From positions 186,001 to 250,000 of the forward strand of contig CAWERW010000016.1 in the NCBI GenBank assembly GCA_963811595.1: a stretch of 64,000 nt of DNA, written 5' to 3'. The first letter of the stretch is position 1. Every line of letters starts with the position of its first letter. Of this stretch, positions 8,700 to 17,244 are shown one piece after another. Both the position numbers and the translations under genes were made by a program. The stretch comes from DASQFQ01 sp963811595 (GTDB taxonomy: Bacteria; Actinomycetota; Thermoleophilia; Solirubrobacterales; Solirubrobacteraceae). The notes under the pieces were generated by a model that was not told the DNA's origin, did no database searches, and worked only from the letters and a program-made list of their open reading frames with translations.

Positions 8700-9230
8700 A
8701 TGAAGCGATCCGTCCTCGCCGCCGGCGCCGCCGCGGCCGTCCTCGCCCTGCCCGCCGCGGCGGCGGGGCACATCACCGTCAACCCGCGCGAGGCGACTCC
8801 CGGCGGCTTCTCGGTCATGACCGTGCGGGTGCCGAACGAGCGCGACAACAAGGGCACGGTGAAGGTCGACCTGCGACTGCCGCACGGCGTCTACTTCCTG
8901 TCCTACAAGAAGGTCCCCGGCTGGAAGGTCAAGCTGACCAAGAAGAAGCTGTCGAAGCCGGTGTCGCTCGAAGGCCTGCGGGTCACCGAGGAGTACACCC
9001 GCGTCGTCTGGACCGGCAACCGCAAGAAGGGCGGCATCATCCGCCCCAGCCAGTTCGAGGAGTTCCCGCTCTCGGTGCGGGTCCCCGACGGCGCGCCGGG
9101 CTCGGAGCTCGTGTTCCGCGCGTTCCAGACCTACCGCGGCGGTGAGCGCGTGGCCTGGACCGGCGCTCCGACCGCCGACACGCCCGCCCCGCGCGTGACC
9201 CTGACCGCGCCGGCGGAGGACCACCACTAG
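8700..9230 (+). CDS. Second YcnI-like DUF1775 protein, without membrane anchor
   Basis: 176 residues. Signal peptide to about residue 22, giving a mature His-first protein (GHITVNPREATPGG). The DUF1775 domain is clearly paralogous to the one at 7649-8323 (VPNERDNKGTVKVDLRLP, VPGWKVKLTKKKL, QFEEFPLSVRVPDG, FQTYRGGE) but is more basic and lacks the C-terminal transmembrane helix. It ends with AEDHH, a possible extra metal patch. AAGGAG precedes the ATG by 11 nt. It is the fifth gene of the copper-related set. Confidence 0.85.
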   Translation: MKRSVLAAGAAAAVLALPAAAAGHITVNPREATPGGFSVMTVRVPNERDNKGTVKVDLRLPHGVYFLSYKKVPGWKVKLTKKKLSKPVSLEGLRVTEEYTRVVWTGNRKKGGIIRPSQFEEFPLSVRVPDGAPGSELVFRAFQTYRGGERVAWTGAPTADTPAPRVTLTAPAEDHH

Positions 9231-9239
9231 CCTCCGGGC

Positions 9240-9425
9240 ATGGCCTCCACCGCACTCGTGCGCCCCCGCCGCGGCAAGCTGCTGGCGGGGGTGTGCGCCG
9301 CGCTCGCACGCCGGTTCGGCATCTCGCCGACCGGCGTGCGCGTCGTGTTCGTGCTCTCGATGCTGCTGCCGGGACCGCAGATCCTCGCCTACCTGATCCT
9401 CTGGATCGTCATCCCGGAGGAGTGA
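9240..9425 (+). CDS. PspC-domain small membrane protein
   Basis: 61 residues that form almost exactly one PspC domain: basic N-terminus RRGKLLAGVCAALARRFG, then VRVVFVLSMLLPGPQILAYLILWIVIPEE with one or two transmembrane helices. PspC proteins sense envelope stress in phage-shock systems, but many short actinobacterial copies lack the rest of the system, and no PspA is seen here. It abuts the convergent sensor-domain gene with no gap. Confidence 0.85.
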   Translation: MASTALVRPRRGKLLAGVCAALARRFGISPTGVRVVFVLSMLLPGPQILAYLILWIVIPEE

Positions 9426-10040
9426 CTAGCGCAGCAGCCCACGCGCGAGCCGCCCCGTTGCGGCGGCGAGCGCGCGGCACGCGACCATCGTGGTCGGCAG
9501 CATCGCGAGGCCGATCAGGACGCGCAGCACGGTGTAGCCGAGCGACGTCGAGTCGAGCAGCGGGATCGTCTCGTCGTCGTCCGGCATCGCCCAGTACCAC
9601 AGGGGCGAGGTGACGAAGCCGAGCGCCGTGCTCCACAGCGTGATCGCGACCGTGAAGCCCGCGATGCCGATCGGCAGCAGCAGCACCGACCACAGCAGCC
9701 CGGTCCACGCGCCGCGGTCGCCGAGGAGCGCGCGCGAGCGCTCGAGCACGCCGCCCTCGAGCGGCCGGTCGCGCGATTCGATCGGCGCGTCGACCACGAG
9801 CTCGGCGCGAACGCGCTCGAGCTTGGCGATCCAGCGGCAGGCGAGCAGCGTGATCAGCGCGAGCGGGATGCCCACCAGCGTGATGGCGAGGCCGAGCGAC
9901 AGCGACACGGCCGTCACCGCGAACGTGAACGTCGCGATCCCGACCGGCAGCCCCAGCACGAGATAGAGGAAGTCGCGGCCGGTCTGGGCGAGGCCCGGGA
10001 TCGGCGCGAAGCGGGTCTGGGCGGCGGTGAAATCGGTCAT
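9426..10040 (-). CDS. Sensor-domain (PF13796-type) polytopic membrane protein
   Basis: About 204 residues from ATG 10040; an in-frame GTG at 10061, preceded by GGAAG, is an alternative. Four transmembrane helices lie in two pairs (about 25-45, 50-68, 115-135 and 170-190), with a soluble loop RAELVVDAPIESRDRPLEG between. This is the layout of the putative sensor domain often fused to actinobacterial histidine kinases; here it stands alone with no kinase beside it. It is convergent with PspC, which also links it to envelope sensing. Confidence 0.6.
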   Translation of the reverse strand: MTDFTAAQTRFAPIPGLAQTGRDFLYLVLGLPVGIATFTFAVTAVSLSLGLAITLVGIPLALITLLACRWIAKLERVRAELVVDAPIESRDRPLEGGVLERSRALLGDRGAWTGLLWSVLLLPIGIAGFTVAITLWSTALGFVTSPLWYWAMPDDDETIPLLDSTSLGYTVLRVLIGLAMLPTTMVACRALAAATGRLARGLLR

Positions 10041-10131
10041 GAGACCAGGCTGAACTGCCACGAAGCTTCCATCGACGTGGCAAGCCCGCCACTTCGCGTT
10101 CGGTTCGCCTCAGCGAACCGATCATCAGACC

Positions 10132-11895
10132 ATGGCGACACGGATGTTGGCCACCGCGCTCTGCGCACTGGCGACGATGGGACTTCTTGCGACGACCGCG
10201 GCTGCTGCCGCCGCGCCGGCGTGCTCCGCGACCGAGACCTGGGACCGCCCCGGGATCGAGCGCTCGCATGAGCTGCAGTGCCACGGCACCGACCGTGTCG
10301 AGCTGGCCTCGGGCCCCGCCCACGGCGAGCTCACCGCGCTTGCCTTCGACCGCGCCGCCGGCCGCGCCACCTGGAGCTTCCGCCCCGCCGCCGGCGCCCC
10401 TGCCGCGGACGGCTTCGAGCTGCGGCTCAGCGGCCCCGGCGGCACCGCCGTCCAGCGCGTGACGGTCCACGTCACCCCGCGCACGCAGAACACCGCGCCG
10501 CAGTGCCGGCCGGCCTCCGAGGCGCGGCGCACCGACGGCAGCGGCCCGGCCGTGATCGAGCTCTACCTCGCCTGCTGGGACTACGAGAACGACACGTTCG
10601 TCCTCGGCGGCGGCGGCCCCGGCGAGCACCTCGACGCTCCGCGCACCGTGCGCGGCGGCGACGCCGACGGCGCCGAGGCTCCCGCGTGGCGCTACCGCAC
10701 CGCGATCGCCCGCGGCGAGGAGTCCACCACCTTCTGGGCCACCGACGACCTCGGCGCCCGCTCCGCCGACACGCCGCTGACCGTCGAGATCGGCCCCGAC
10801 GTCGACCGGCTCGCGACCTGCACGCCCAACTTCGGCTCCTACGACCCCGCCCTGCCCTACATCCCGGTCTACGCCCGCCCGGGCGCCACGCGCCGCTTCG
10901 GCCTCGTCTGCTCCGACGCCGACCGCGACCCGCTCACGGTCAGCCTCGGCACACCGCCCGCCCGCGGCGCGATGACGACGTTCGCCGCCGGCGAGCTGCT
11001 CGACTTCGACTGGGGCACGCAGCGCCGCGTCGACGGCGCCTACCGTTCCGCCGACAGCTCGGGCGAGCTCGACCCCTTCACGGTCGTCACCTCCTCCCAC
11101 GGCCGGACCGCGGAGACGCGGATGGCGATCTCGAACGCGGACGCCCCGCGCTGGACGACCGGCTTCATGTGCGCGACCGCCGACGGCCGCACCACGGCCG
11201 GCGCCCCGGGCATCGCACGCGTCAGCTGCCTCGACGAGGAGGGCGACCCGGTGACCGCGACGGTCACGCGCGGCCCCGAGCACGGCGTCGCCGCTCCGCC
11301 CCTCGCCACCGCGGCGCGCTACGGCGTCGACGAGTTCACGTTCGCGTGGACGCCCGACCCCGGCTTCAGCGGCACCGACACGATGACGGTCCGCGCGTCC
11401 GACGACCACGGCGTCGCGATGAACGTCACGCTCGACCTTCACGTCGCTCCTGCGCCTGACGCGGCGCCCGCCGCGGCGCCCGCGGCCGTCGTCCTTCCCG
11501 CCGACGGGCAGTCCGCCGTCGGCCAGGCGCCGGCTGTCGCGCCCGCCGACCAGGCACGTGCCGCGCTCGGCACGCGCGACGTCGTCCTCGTACGGCGGAT
11601 CGGCGACGCGAGCGTCTACGCGCGGCGCTCCGTGCTCCGCCGCGGCCTCGCGCCGCAGGCGGGGAGCGCGGCGCTGGCCGTAACCTGCCCGCTCGCCTGC
11701 CGGCTCGACACGCGGGTCCGCGGCGCAGGCCGCCTCTCGCGCTCCAGCGCGGGCCCGGGACGGGCCGCGCGACTGAAGCTCTCGCGTTCCGTGGCCGCGC
11801 GGCTGCGGTCGTCGGCGAGCGCCGCGTTCGACGTCGCCGTGCGGATGCCGGCCGGCCGCGCGGGGCGCGGCACGGTCCGGCTTCGCAGCCGCTAG
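10132..11895 (+). CDS. Secreted multi-domain protein with cadherin/Ig-like repeats
   Basis: 587 residues. Signal peptide to about residue 28 (TAAAAAAPACS), then about four Ig-like beta-sandwich units of 90-110 residues recognisable by the Big_9/cadherin pattern (PDPGFSGTDTMTVRASDDHG near 420-440; GELTALAFDRAAGRATWSFRP near 65-85). Cys pairs recur within the units (PACSATET, LQCHGTD, PQCRPAS), suggesting disulfides. The Arg- and Ser-rich C-terminal ~110 residues look like the basic beta tails seen on other secreted proteins here. No catalytic motif; probably an extracellular or surface protein. Confidence 0.7.
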   Translation: MATRMLATALCALATMGLLATTAAAAAAPACSATETWDRPGIERSHELQCHGTDRVELASGPAHGELTALAFDRAAGRATWSFRPAAGAPAADGFELRLSGPGGTAVQRVTVHVTPRTQNTAPQCRPASEARRTDGSGPAVIELYLACWDYENDTFVLGGGGPGEHLDAPRTVRGGDADGAEAPAWRYRTAIARGEESTTFWATDDLGARSADTPLTVEIGPDVDRLATCTPNFGSYDPALPYIPVYARPGATRRFGLVCSDADRDPLTVSLGTPPARGAMTTFAAGELLDFDWGTQRRVDGAYRSADSSGELDPFTVVTSSHGRTAETRMAISNADAPRWTTGFMCATADGRTTAGAPGIARVSCLDEEGDPVTATVTRGPEHGVAAPPLATAARYGVDEFTFAWTPDPGFSGTDTMTVRASDDHGVAMNVTLDLHVAPAPDAAPAAAPAAVVLPADGQSAVGQAPAVAPADQARAALGTRDVVLVRRIGDASVYARRSVLRRGLAPQAGSAALAVTCPLACRLDTRVRGAGRLSRSSAGPGRAARLKLSRSVAARLRSSASAAFDVAVRMPAGRAGRGTVRLRSR

Positions 11896-11899
11896 CCAG

Positions 11900-12496
11900 C
11901 TAGGCCTTGATCAGCGGCTTGACCGCCTTCAGGACCTGCTCCATCGACAGCGTCTCGTCGAACGGGCCCTTCGTCGGGCTCATGCCGCCGAGGAAGCGCA
12001 GCGCCGCGGCGTGGCGCGCCTCGACCTGCACGATGCTGCCGGCGGCCGCGAGCACCTCCTTGCTCTCGATCATCGGCCCCGCGCCGTTGTAGGCCGACAC
12101 GCCGGTGTCCTCGAGCGTGACCGCGAGCTTCTCGAAGTCCTTCTGGCTCTTGAGGCCGAACGCGAACTCGGGCGACTTGACGGGCTTGCCGCCGAGCTGG
12201 CCGATCGTGTCCTTCAGCGCGTCGACGTGCGCCTGCTCGTTGGCGCCGAACTCCTCGGCGAGGCTCTTGTACTCGCCCTTGAGCCCGAGCTTCTGGGCCT
12301 GGCGGTAGAAGTCGGCCTCGAGGAACTCGAGGGTGAGGGCGAAGTTGAGGATCTCAATATCGCCGCCTCCCTCCTGCGCGAGCGCGCTCGTCACCCACGG
12401 GGTGACGGAGGCGGCGCCGTACGCGGCGCCGGTGGCGAGGGCGCCGCGGACGAGGAACGCCCCGCGACTCATGCCCTGGATCTCGATGTTCTCCAT
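11900..12496 (-). CDS. Exported ferritin-like domain protein (PF13668 type)
   Basis: 198 residues. An N-terminal export signal (SRGAFLVRGALATGAAYG..., a degenerate twin-arginine pattern with Gly at the second Arg) is followed by a four-helix ferritin-like bundle. Candidate di-iron ligands are visible: Glu in LTLEFLEADFY, the ExxH in NEQAHVDAL, and the ExxH in VEARHAAAL. The usual length and the pairing with the next gene fit the family seen in Deinococcus and actinobacteria. It lies 19 nt downstream of its paralogue on the same strand. Role inferred: iron or peroxide handling outside the membrane. Confidence 0.85.
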   Translation of the reverse strand: MENIEIQGMSRGAFLVRGALATGAAYGAASVTPWVTSALAQEGGGDIEILNFALTLEFLEADFYRQAQKLGLKGEYKSLAEEFGANEQAHVDALKDTIGQLGGKPVKSPEFAFGLKSQKDFEKLAVTLEDTGVSAYNGAGPMIESKEVLAAAGSIVQVEARHAAALRFLGGMSPTKGPFDETLSMEQVLKAVKPLIKA

Positions 12497-12515
12497 TGGG
12501 TTCGTCCTTTCGGAG

Positions 12516-13190
12516 CTAGTTGGCGAGGAACGGCTTGACGGCCTTGAGGACCTCGTCGGCCGTCGCCGGCTTGGCGAACGCGCTCTGGACGGGGTTGGCG
12601 CCCGTGACGAGGTTGAGGACCGACGCGTGGCGCGCCTCGACCGAGTGGATGGACAGGGCGGCGGCCAGGATCTCCTTGTCCTGGATGTTTCCCGCCTGGC
12701 CGAGGTAGGCGTTGGCGCCGAGGTTCTCGACGGTCGCCGCGAGATCGAGGATCTCCTTCTCGGACTCGAGCGGGAACGTCGCCGCCGGCTTCTTGGCGGG
12801 CGTGCCGCCGGCCTTCTCGATCAGCGCGATGAGCGCGTCGACGTGGGCCTGCTCCTCCTCGCCGAACCGCTTGGCGGTGTCGAGGACCTTGCCCTTGAGC
12901 ATCCCGCTCTCGCCGGCCTTGGCGTAGAACTCGGTCTCGAGGTACTCGAGCGTCAGCGCGTAGTTGGCGATCCCGAGATCGCCCTTGCCGAACTGCTCGG
13001 TGCCGGTCTTGGCGGGTGTGGCGGTGGCGGCGGGCTTGGACGACGACGACGACGAGTCGTCGCCGCCGCAGGCAGCGATGAACGCGGCGAGCGAGGCGGC
13101 CGCACCGGCGCCACCCGCCTGCCGCAGAAAGCGCTTGCGCGAGGTCGGATCCTCCGCGAGCTCCCGCACGGCGTTGGGTGCTTCGGGCAT
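12516..13190 (-). CDS. Exported ferritin-like lipoprotein (PF13668 type)
   Basis: 224 residues. The N-terminus has a Tat-like SRKRFLRQAGGAGAAASLAAFIAAC with a lipobox (IAAC, Cys near 42), then a Ser/Ala-rich linker, so it is probably folded in the cytoplasm and lipid-anchored after export. Ferritin-like ligands: LTLEYLETEFY, EEEQAHVDALI (ExxH) and SVEARHASVL (ExxH). ATG 13190 was chosen because AAGGAG lies 8 nt upstream; the frame is open much further but that part is antisense shadow. First gene of a two-gene operon, and divergent from a TatA gene that could serve its export. Confidence 0.85.
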   Translation of the reverse strand: MPEAPNAVRELAEDPTSRKRFLRQAGGAGAAASLAAFIAACGGDDSSSSSSKPAATATPAKTGTEQFGKGDLGIANYALTLEYLETEFYAKAGESGMLKGKVLDTAKRFGEEEQAHVDALIALIEKAGGTPAKKPAATFPLESEKEILDLAATVENLGANAYLGQAGNIQDKEILAAALSIHSVEARHASVLNLVTGANPVQSAFAKPATADEVLKAVKPFLAN

Positions 13191-13328
13191 CTGCACTGCT
13201 CCTTCCGGTTGAGTAATGCCTGTAACGCGGCATCTCGGGTCCCGGATGACTAAGTTGGCGCGCAGACCCATGTGATCCGCCGGGCGCCGAGCCGCGCAAT
13301 CAAAGGGACCCTGACCGAAGGAGCCCTC

Positions 13329-13529
13329 ATGCCATTCAGCGTTGGACCCATGGAACTCGTCATCGTGCTCGTGATCGCCCTTGTGATCCTCGGCCCCAAG
13401 CGCCTCCCAGAGGCGGGCAAGGCCATCGGCAAGGGAATGCGCGGGTTCAAGGAATCCCTCAGCGGCACCTCGCATGACGAGGAAGACGAAGAGCTGAGCG
13501 CGATCCCCGTCTCCGCCCGCGCCGACTAG
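13329..13529 (+). CDS. tatA: Twin-arginine translocase subunit TatA/E
   Basis: 66 residues. N-terminal membrane helix MELVIVLVIALVILGPKRLPEAGKAIG with the FGP/LGPKRLPE hinge, followed by the amphipathic helix and an acidic tail (DEEDEELS). AAGGAG sits 5 nt before ATG 13329. TatA forms the pore for folded proteins carrying twin-arginine signals. No tatB or tatC is in the window. Its position divergent from two Tat-like ferritin proteins suggests a local functional link, which is inference. Confidence 0.9.
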   Translation: MPFSVGPMELVIVLVIALVILGPKRLPEAGKAIGKGMRGFKESLSGTSHDEEDEELSAIPVSARAD

Positions 13530-13556
13530 CCACCCCGCCTGCCACGATGCGGGGGC

Positions 13557-14465
13557 ATGGATCCCCTGCTCGTGGTCTTCGGGTTCGGGGTCGGGGTGCT
13601 CGTGGGGACGACCGGGATGGGCGGCGGCTCGCTGATGACGCCGCTGCTGATCCTGCTGTTCGGGATCAAGCCCGTCGTCGCCGTCGGCACCGACCTCGCC
13701 TACGCCGCCGTCACCAAGACGGTCGGCGGCATCCGCCACTTCCACAAGGGCACCGTCCAGCTGGACATCGCCTTCTGGCTGGCGGTCGGCTCGATCCCGG
13801 GCGCACTCGCCGGCGTGGCGCTGCTGGAGCTGCTCAACCTCGAGGACGACCTGATCCTCGGGATCGCGGTCGGGCTTGCGATCACCGGAGCGCTGATCCT
13901 CGCCCGCGCGCTCGTGCTGACCGGCAAGGGCGAGCGCGAGGAGATCGTGCTCGACCGCCGCCACAAGGCGTTCGCAGCCGTGCTCGGCCTCAGCGTCGGC
14001 ACGCTGCTCGGCGTCACCTCGGCCGGCTCGGGGACGCTGATCGCGATCGGGCTCATCCTCGGCTTCCGCCTCACGCCGCGGCGCGTGGTCGGCACCGACG
14101 TCGCACACGCCGCCGTGTTGCTGTGGGTCGCCGCCTTCGCGCACCTGATCAGCGGCAACGTCGACCTCGCCCTCGCCGGCACGCTGCTGATCGGCTCCGT
14201 CCCCGGCGTCTGGATCGGCGCGAACCTCTCCACGCGCCTGCCGGAGCGCGGCCTGCGCCCCGCGCTGGGGATCGTGATGTTCACCTCCGGCCTGGCGCTG
14301 CTGACCAAGGCGGGGATCGGCATCCCCGCCGTCGCGCTCGTGCTCGTCCCGCTCGTCCTCGGCCTCGGCTCGTGGGCGATCCTGCGCGGGGGCCCTAAGA
14401 GCCCGGAAGCATCCCCCGGTCCGACAGGGCCCGGACCACCTGCGCCGCACACTCCTGGGCGCTGA
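13557..14465 (+). CDS. TauE/SafE-family sulfite/sulfonate exporter
   Basis: 302 residues with about eight transmembrane helices in two halves. Each half starts with the family motif: GVLVGTTGMGGGSLMTPLLIL near 13-33 and GTLLGVTSAGSGTLIAIGLIL near 150-170. These proteins move sulfite, sulfoacetate or related anions. It sits next to the sulfate-activation genes, which fits sulfur anion transport. The Pro/Gly-rich C-terminus overlaps the end of the convergent CysNC gene by 71 nt, unusually long; the real stop could be an indel artefact or the tail could be genuine. Confidence 0.85.
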   Translation: MDPLLVVFGFGVGVLVGTTGMGGGSLMTPLLILLFGIKPVVAVGTDLAYAAVTKTVGGIRHFHKGTVQLDIAFWLAVGSIPGALAGVALLELLNLEDDLILGIAVGLAITGALILARALVLTGKGEREEIVLDRRHKAFAAVLGLSVGTLLGVTSAGSGTLIAIGLILGFRLTPRRVVGTDVAHAAVLLWVAAFAHLISGNVDLALAGTLLIGSVPGVWIGANLSTRLPERGLRPALGIVMFTSGLALLTKAGIGIPAVALVLVPLVLGLGSWAILRGGPKSPEASPGPTGPGPPAPHTPGR

Positions 14466-16251
14466 GCGAGGTCGTGTCGAGCGTCAGCTCGGCGTGCTCG
14501 GGCGGCTCGTACGGGGAGTCGATGCCGGTGAAGTTGGCGAGCTCGCCGGCGCGCGCCTTGGCGTAGAGCCCCTTCGGGTCGCGCCCCTCGGCGACCTCGA
14601 GCGGCGTGTCGACGAACACCTCGAGGAACTCGCCCTCGTCGAACAGCTCGCGCGCCATCCGGCGCTCGCTCCGGAACGGGGAGATGAAGGAGACGAGCAC
14701 GATCAGGCCGGCGTCGGTCATCAGCCGCGCGACCTCGGCGACGCGGCGGACGTTCTCGACGCGGTCGGCCTGCGTGAACCCGAGGTCCTTGTTGAGGCCG
14801 TGGCGGACGTTGTCGCCGTCGAGCATGTAGGTGTGGCAGCCGAGCCGGTGCAGCTCGGTCTCGACGAGGTTGGCGATCGTCGACTTGCCCGCGCCGGAGA
14901 GGCCGGTGAACCACAGCACGCTCGGCGTCTGGCCCTTGGCGGTCGCGCGCGCCGCCTTGTCGACGTCGACCGTCTGCCACTTCAGGTTCGCCGCGCGGCG
15001 CAGCGCGAAGCGGATCATGCCCGCGCCGACGGTGTCGTTGGAGATGCGGTCGACGAGGATGAAGGAGCCGGTCTCGCGGCTCTCCTCGTAGGGGTCGAAC
15101 GCGACCGGCCGGTCGAGCTCGAGGTCGACGACGCCGATCTCGTTGAGCTCGAGCTTCGTCGCCGCCACGTGCTCGAGCGTGTTGACGTTGAGCTTGTACT
15201 TGAGCGGCGCGATCGTGGCGGTGGCGAGCTGCGAGCCGATCCGCATCAGGTAGTTGCGCCCGCGGTACATCGGGTCGTCGGCCATCCACACGACGGTGGC
15301 CTCGAACTGGTCGGCGACGCCCGGCGGGTCCTCGGCGGAGGCGAGCATGTCGCCGCGGCTGGCGTCGATCTCGTCGGCCAGCGTGAGCGTCACCGACTGG
15401 CCGGCCACCGCCTCGTCGAGGTCGCCGTCGTAGGTGACGATGCGCTCGATCGTGCTGCGGCTGTCGCGCGGGAGCACGCGGATCTCGTCGCCGGGGCGCA
15501 CGGTGCCGGCGGCGATCGTGCCCGCGAAGCCGCGGAAGTCCGAGCTCGGCCGGCTCACGAGCTGGACCGGCATGCGGAACGGCGCGGCCTCCATCCGCTC
15601 GAGGTCGACCTCGACGTCCTCGAGGTAGCCGAGCAGCGTCGGGCCGTCGTACCAGGGCATCCGCTCGCTCGCCGCGACCACGTTGTCGCCCGCGAGCGCC
15701 GACACCGGGATGCAGCGCACGTCCGGCAGCCCGATCTGGCCCGCCAGCTCGCCGTACTCGGCCTCGATCTCGCGGAAGCGCTCCTCGGCGAAGTCGACGA
15801 GGTCCATCTTGTTGACGGCGAGCACGACGTGCCGCAGCCCGAGCAGCGAGACGAGCCACGAGTGCCGCCGCGTCTGGGTCAGCACGCCCTTGCGCGCGTC
15901 GAGCAGGATCACCGCGCAGTCGGCGGTCGAGGCGCCGGTGACCATGTTGCGCGTGTACTGCTCGTGGCCCGGCGTGTCGGCGACGATGAAGTGGCGCCGC
16001 GCGGTCGAGAAGTAGCGGTGCGAGACGTCGATCGTGATGCCCTGCTCGCGCTCGGCCGAGAGCCCGTCGAGCAGCAGCGCGAAGTCGAGGTCGCCGCCGG
16101 TCGTGCCGGAGCGCCGCGAGTCGGCCTCGAGCGCCGCCATCTGGTCCTCGAGGATCAGCCCCGACTCGAACAGCAGGCGCCCGATCAGGGTCGACTTCCC
16201 GTCGTCGACGCTGCCGCAGGTGATGAAGCGCAGCAGGCTCTGCTCGCGCAC
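14395..16251 (-). CDS. cysNC: Bifunctional sulfate adenylyltransferase subunit 1 / APS kinase (CysN-CysC)
   Basis: 618 residues. CysN part (1 to ~430): GTPase with P-loop GSVDDGKSTLIG near 11-22, G3 DTPGHEQY near 88-95 and G4 NKMD near 143-146, then EF-Tu-like beta domains. It drives formation of APS from ATP and sulfate together with CysD. APS kinase part (~445-618): P-loop GLSGAGKST, then DGDNVRHGLNKDLGF, which phosphorylates APS to PAPS. GTG 16251 is 5 nt after the cysD stop. A CTG at 16260 is better spaced from AGGAGGGG, but GTG is preferred. The open frame extends upstream only as shadow of cysD. Confidence 0.93.
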   Translation of the reverse strand: MREQSLLRFITCGSVDDGKSTLIGRLLFESGLILEDQMAALEADSRRSGTTGGDLDFALLLDGLSAEREQGITIDVSHRYFSTARRHFIVADTPGHEQYTRNMVTGASTADCAVILLDARKGVLTQTRRHSWLVSLLGLRHVVLAVNKMDLVDFAEERFREIEAEYGELAGQIGLPDVRCIPVSALAGDNVVAASERMPWYDGPTLLGYLEDVEVDLERMEAAPFRMPVQLVSRPSSDFRGFAGTIAAGTVRPGDEIRVLPRDSRSTIERIVTYDGDLDEAVAGQSVTLTLADEIDASRGDMLASAEDPPGVADQFEATVVWMADDPMYRGRNYLMRIGSQLATATIAPLKYKLNVNTLEHVAATKLELNEIGVVDLELDRPVAFDPYEESRETGSFILVDRISNDTVGAGMIRFALRRAANLKWQTVDVDKAARATAKGQTPSVLWFTGLSGAGKSTIANLVETELHRLGCHTYMLDGDNVRHGLNKDLGFTQADRVENVRRVAEVARLMTDAGLIVLVSFISPFRSERRMARELFDEGEFLEVFVDTPLEVAEGRDPKGLYAKARAGELANFTGIDSPYEPPEHAELTLDTTSLSAQECAAQVVRALSDRGMLPGS

Positions 16252-16256
16252 GCCGG

Positions 16257-17156
16257 TCAGAAGTACCCCTCCTGCTTCTTCTTCTCCATCGAGGCGGCGG
16301 CGTCGTGGTCGATCACGCGGCCCTCGCGCTCGGAGGTCCGCGACGCGCGCATCTCCGCCACGATGTCCTCGAGCGTCTCGGCGGAGCTCTCCACCGCGCC
16401 GGTGAGCGGGTAGCAGCCGAGCGTGCGGAAGCGGACGCGCAGCATCTCCGGCGTCTCGCCGTCCTCGAGCGGCATGCGGTCGTCGTCGACCATCAGCAGC
16501 GTGCCGTTGCGGCGCACGATCGGGCGCTCCTTGGCGAAGTAGAGCGGCACCACCGGGAGCTGCTCGAGCTGGACGTACTCCCACACGTCGAGCTCGGTCC
16601 AGTTGGAGAGCGGGAAGACGCGGATCGACTCGCCGCGGCGCTTGCGCGCGTTGTAGAGGTGCCACAGCTCGGGCCGCTGGTTCTTCGGGTCCCAGCGGTG
16701 CTGGGCGGAGCGGAACGAGAACACCCGCTCCTTGGCGCGCGACTTCTCCTCGTCGCGGCGCGCGCCGCCGAACGCGGCGTCGAAGCCGTGCAGCTCCAGC
16801 GCCTGCTTGAGCCCCTCGGTCTTCATCACGTCCGTGTGGACCTGCGAGCCCGAGTCGAACGGGTTGATCCCGCGCTCGACGCCCTCCTGGTTGACGTGCA
16901 CGAGCAGCTCGACGCCGAGCTCCGCGGCCATGCGGTCGCGGAACTCGATCATCTCGCGGAACTTCCAGGTCGTGTCGACGTGCAGGAGCGGGAACGGCGG
17001 CTTGCCGGGGTGGAACGCCTTCATCGCCAGATGCAGCATCACCGTGCTGTCCTTGCCGATCGAATAGAGCATCACCGGCTTCTCCGCCTCGGCGGCGACC
17101 TCGCGGATGATGTGGATGCTCTCGGCCTCGAGGCGCTGCAGGTGGCTCAGGCTCAC
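16257..17156 (-). CDS. cysD: Sulfate adenylyltransferase subunit 2 (CysD)
   Basis: 299 residues, the normal length. PAPS-reductase-like fold with the PP-loop SIGKDSTVMLHLA (about 32-44), HVDTTWKF, NPFDSG, and FGGARRDEEKSRAKERVFSFR (substrate loop). It adenylates sulfate with ATP in complex with the CysN GTPase. GTG 17156 puts the conserved LSHLQRLEAESIHIIREV at the N-terminus; TTG 17204 would add 16 poorly conserved residues. First gene of the cysD-cysNC operon, divergent from the acyl-CoA dehydrogenase. Confidence 0.92.
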   Translation of the reverse strand: MSLSHLQRLEAESIHIIREVAAEAEKPVMLYSIGKDSTVMLHLAMKAFHPGKPPFPLLHVDTTWKFREMIEFRDRMAAELGVELLVHVNQEGVERGINPFDSGSQVHTDVMKTEGLKQALELHGFDAAFGGARRDEEKSRAKERVFSFRSAQHRWDPKNQRPELWHLYNARKRRGESIRVFPLSNWTELDVWEYVQLEQLPVVPLYFAKERPIVRRNGTLLMVDDDRMPLEDGETPEMLRVRFRTLGCYPLTGAVESSAETLEDIVAEMRASRTSEREGRVIDHDAAASMEKKKQEGYF

Positions 17157-17244
17157 CCCACCGAGGCTAGCGGCGCGGATGACATGCGCGTCAGCGGGGA
17201 ACAAGGAGTCTCAGCTGTTCCCCCAGAAAAGGAGTCGTCCACCC

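Noticed and set aside
9426..10061. A histidine kinase partner for the sensor-domain protein
   Set aside because: No HATPase or response regulator motif is encoded on either side.
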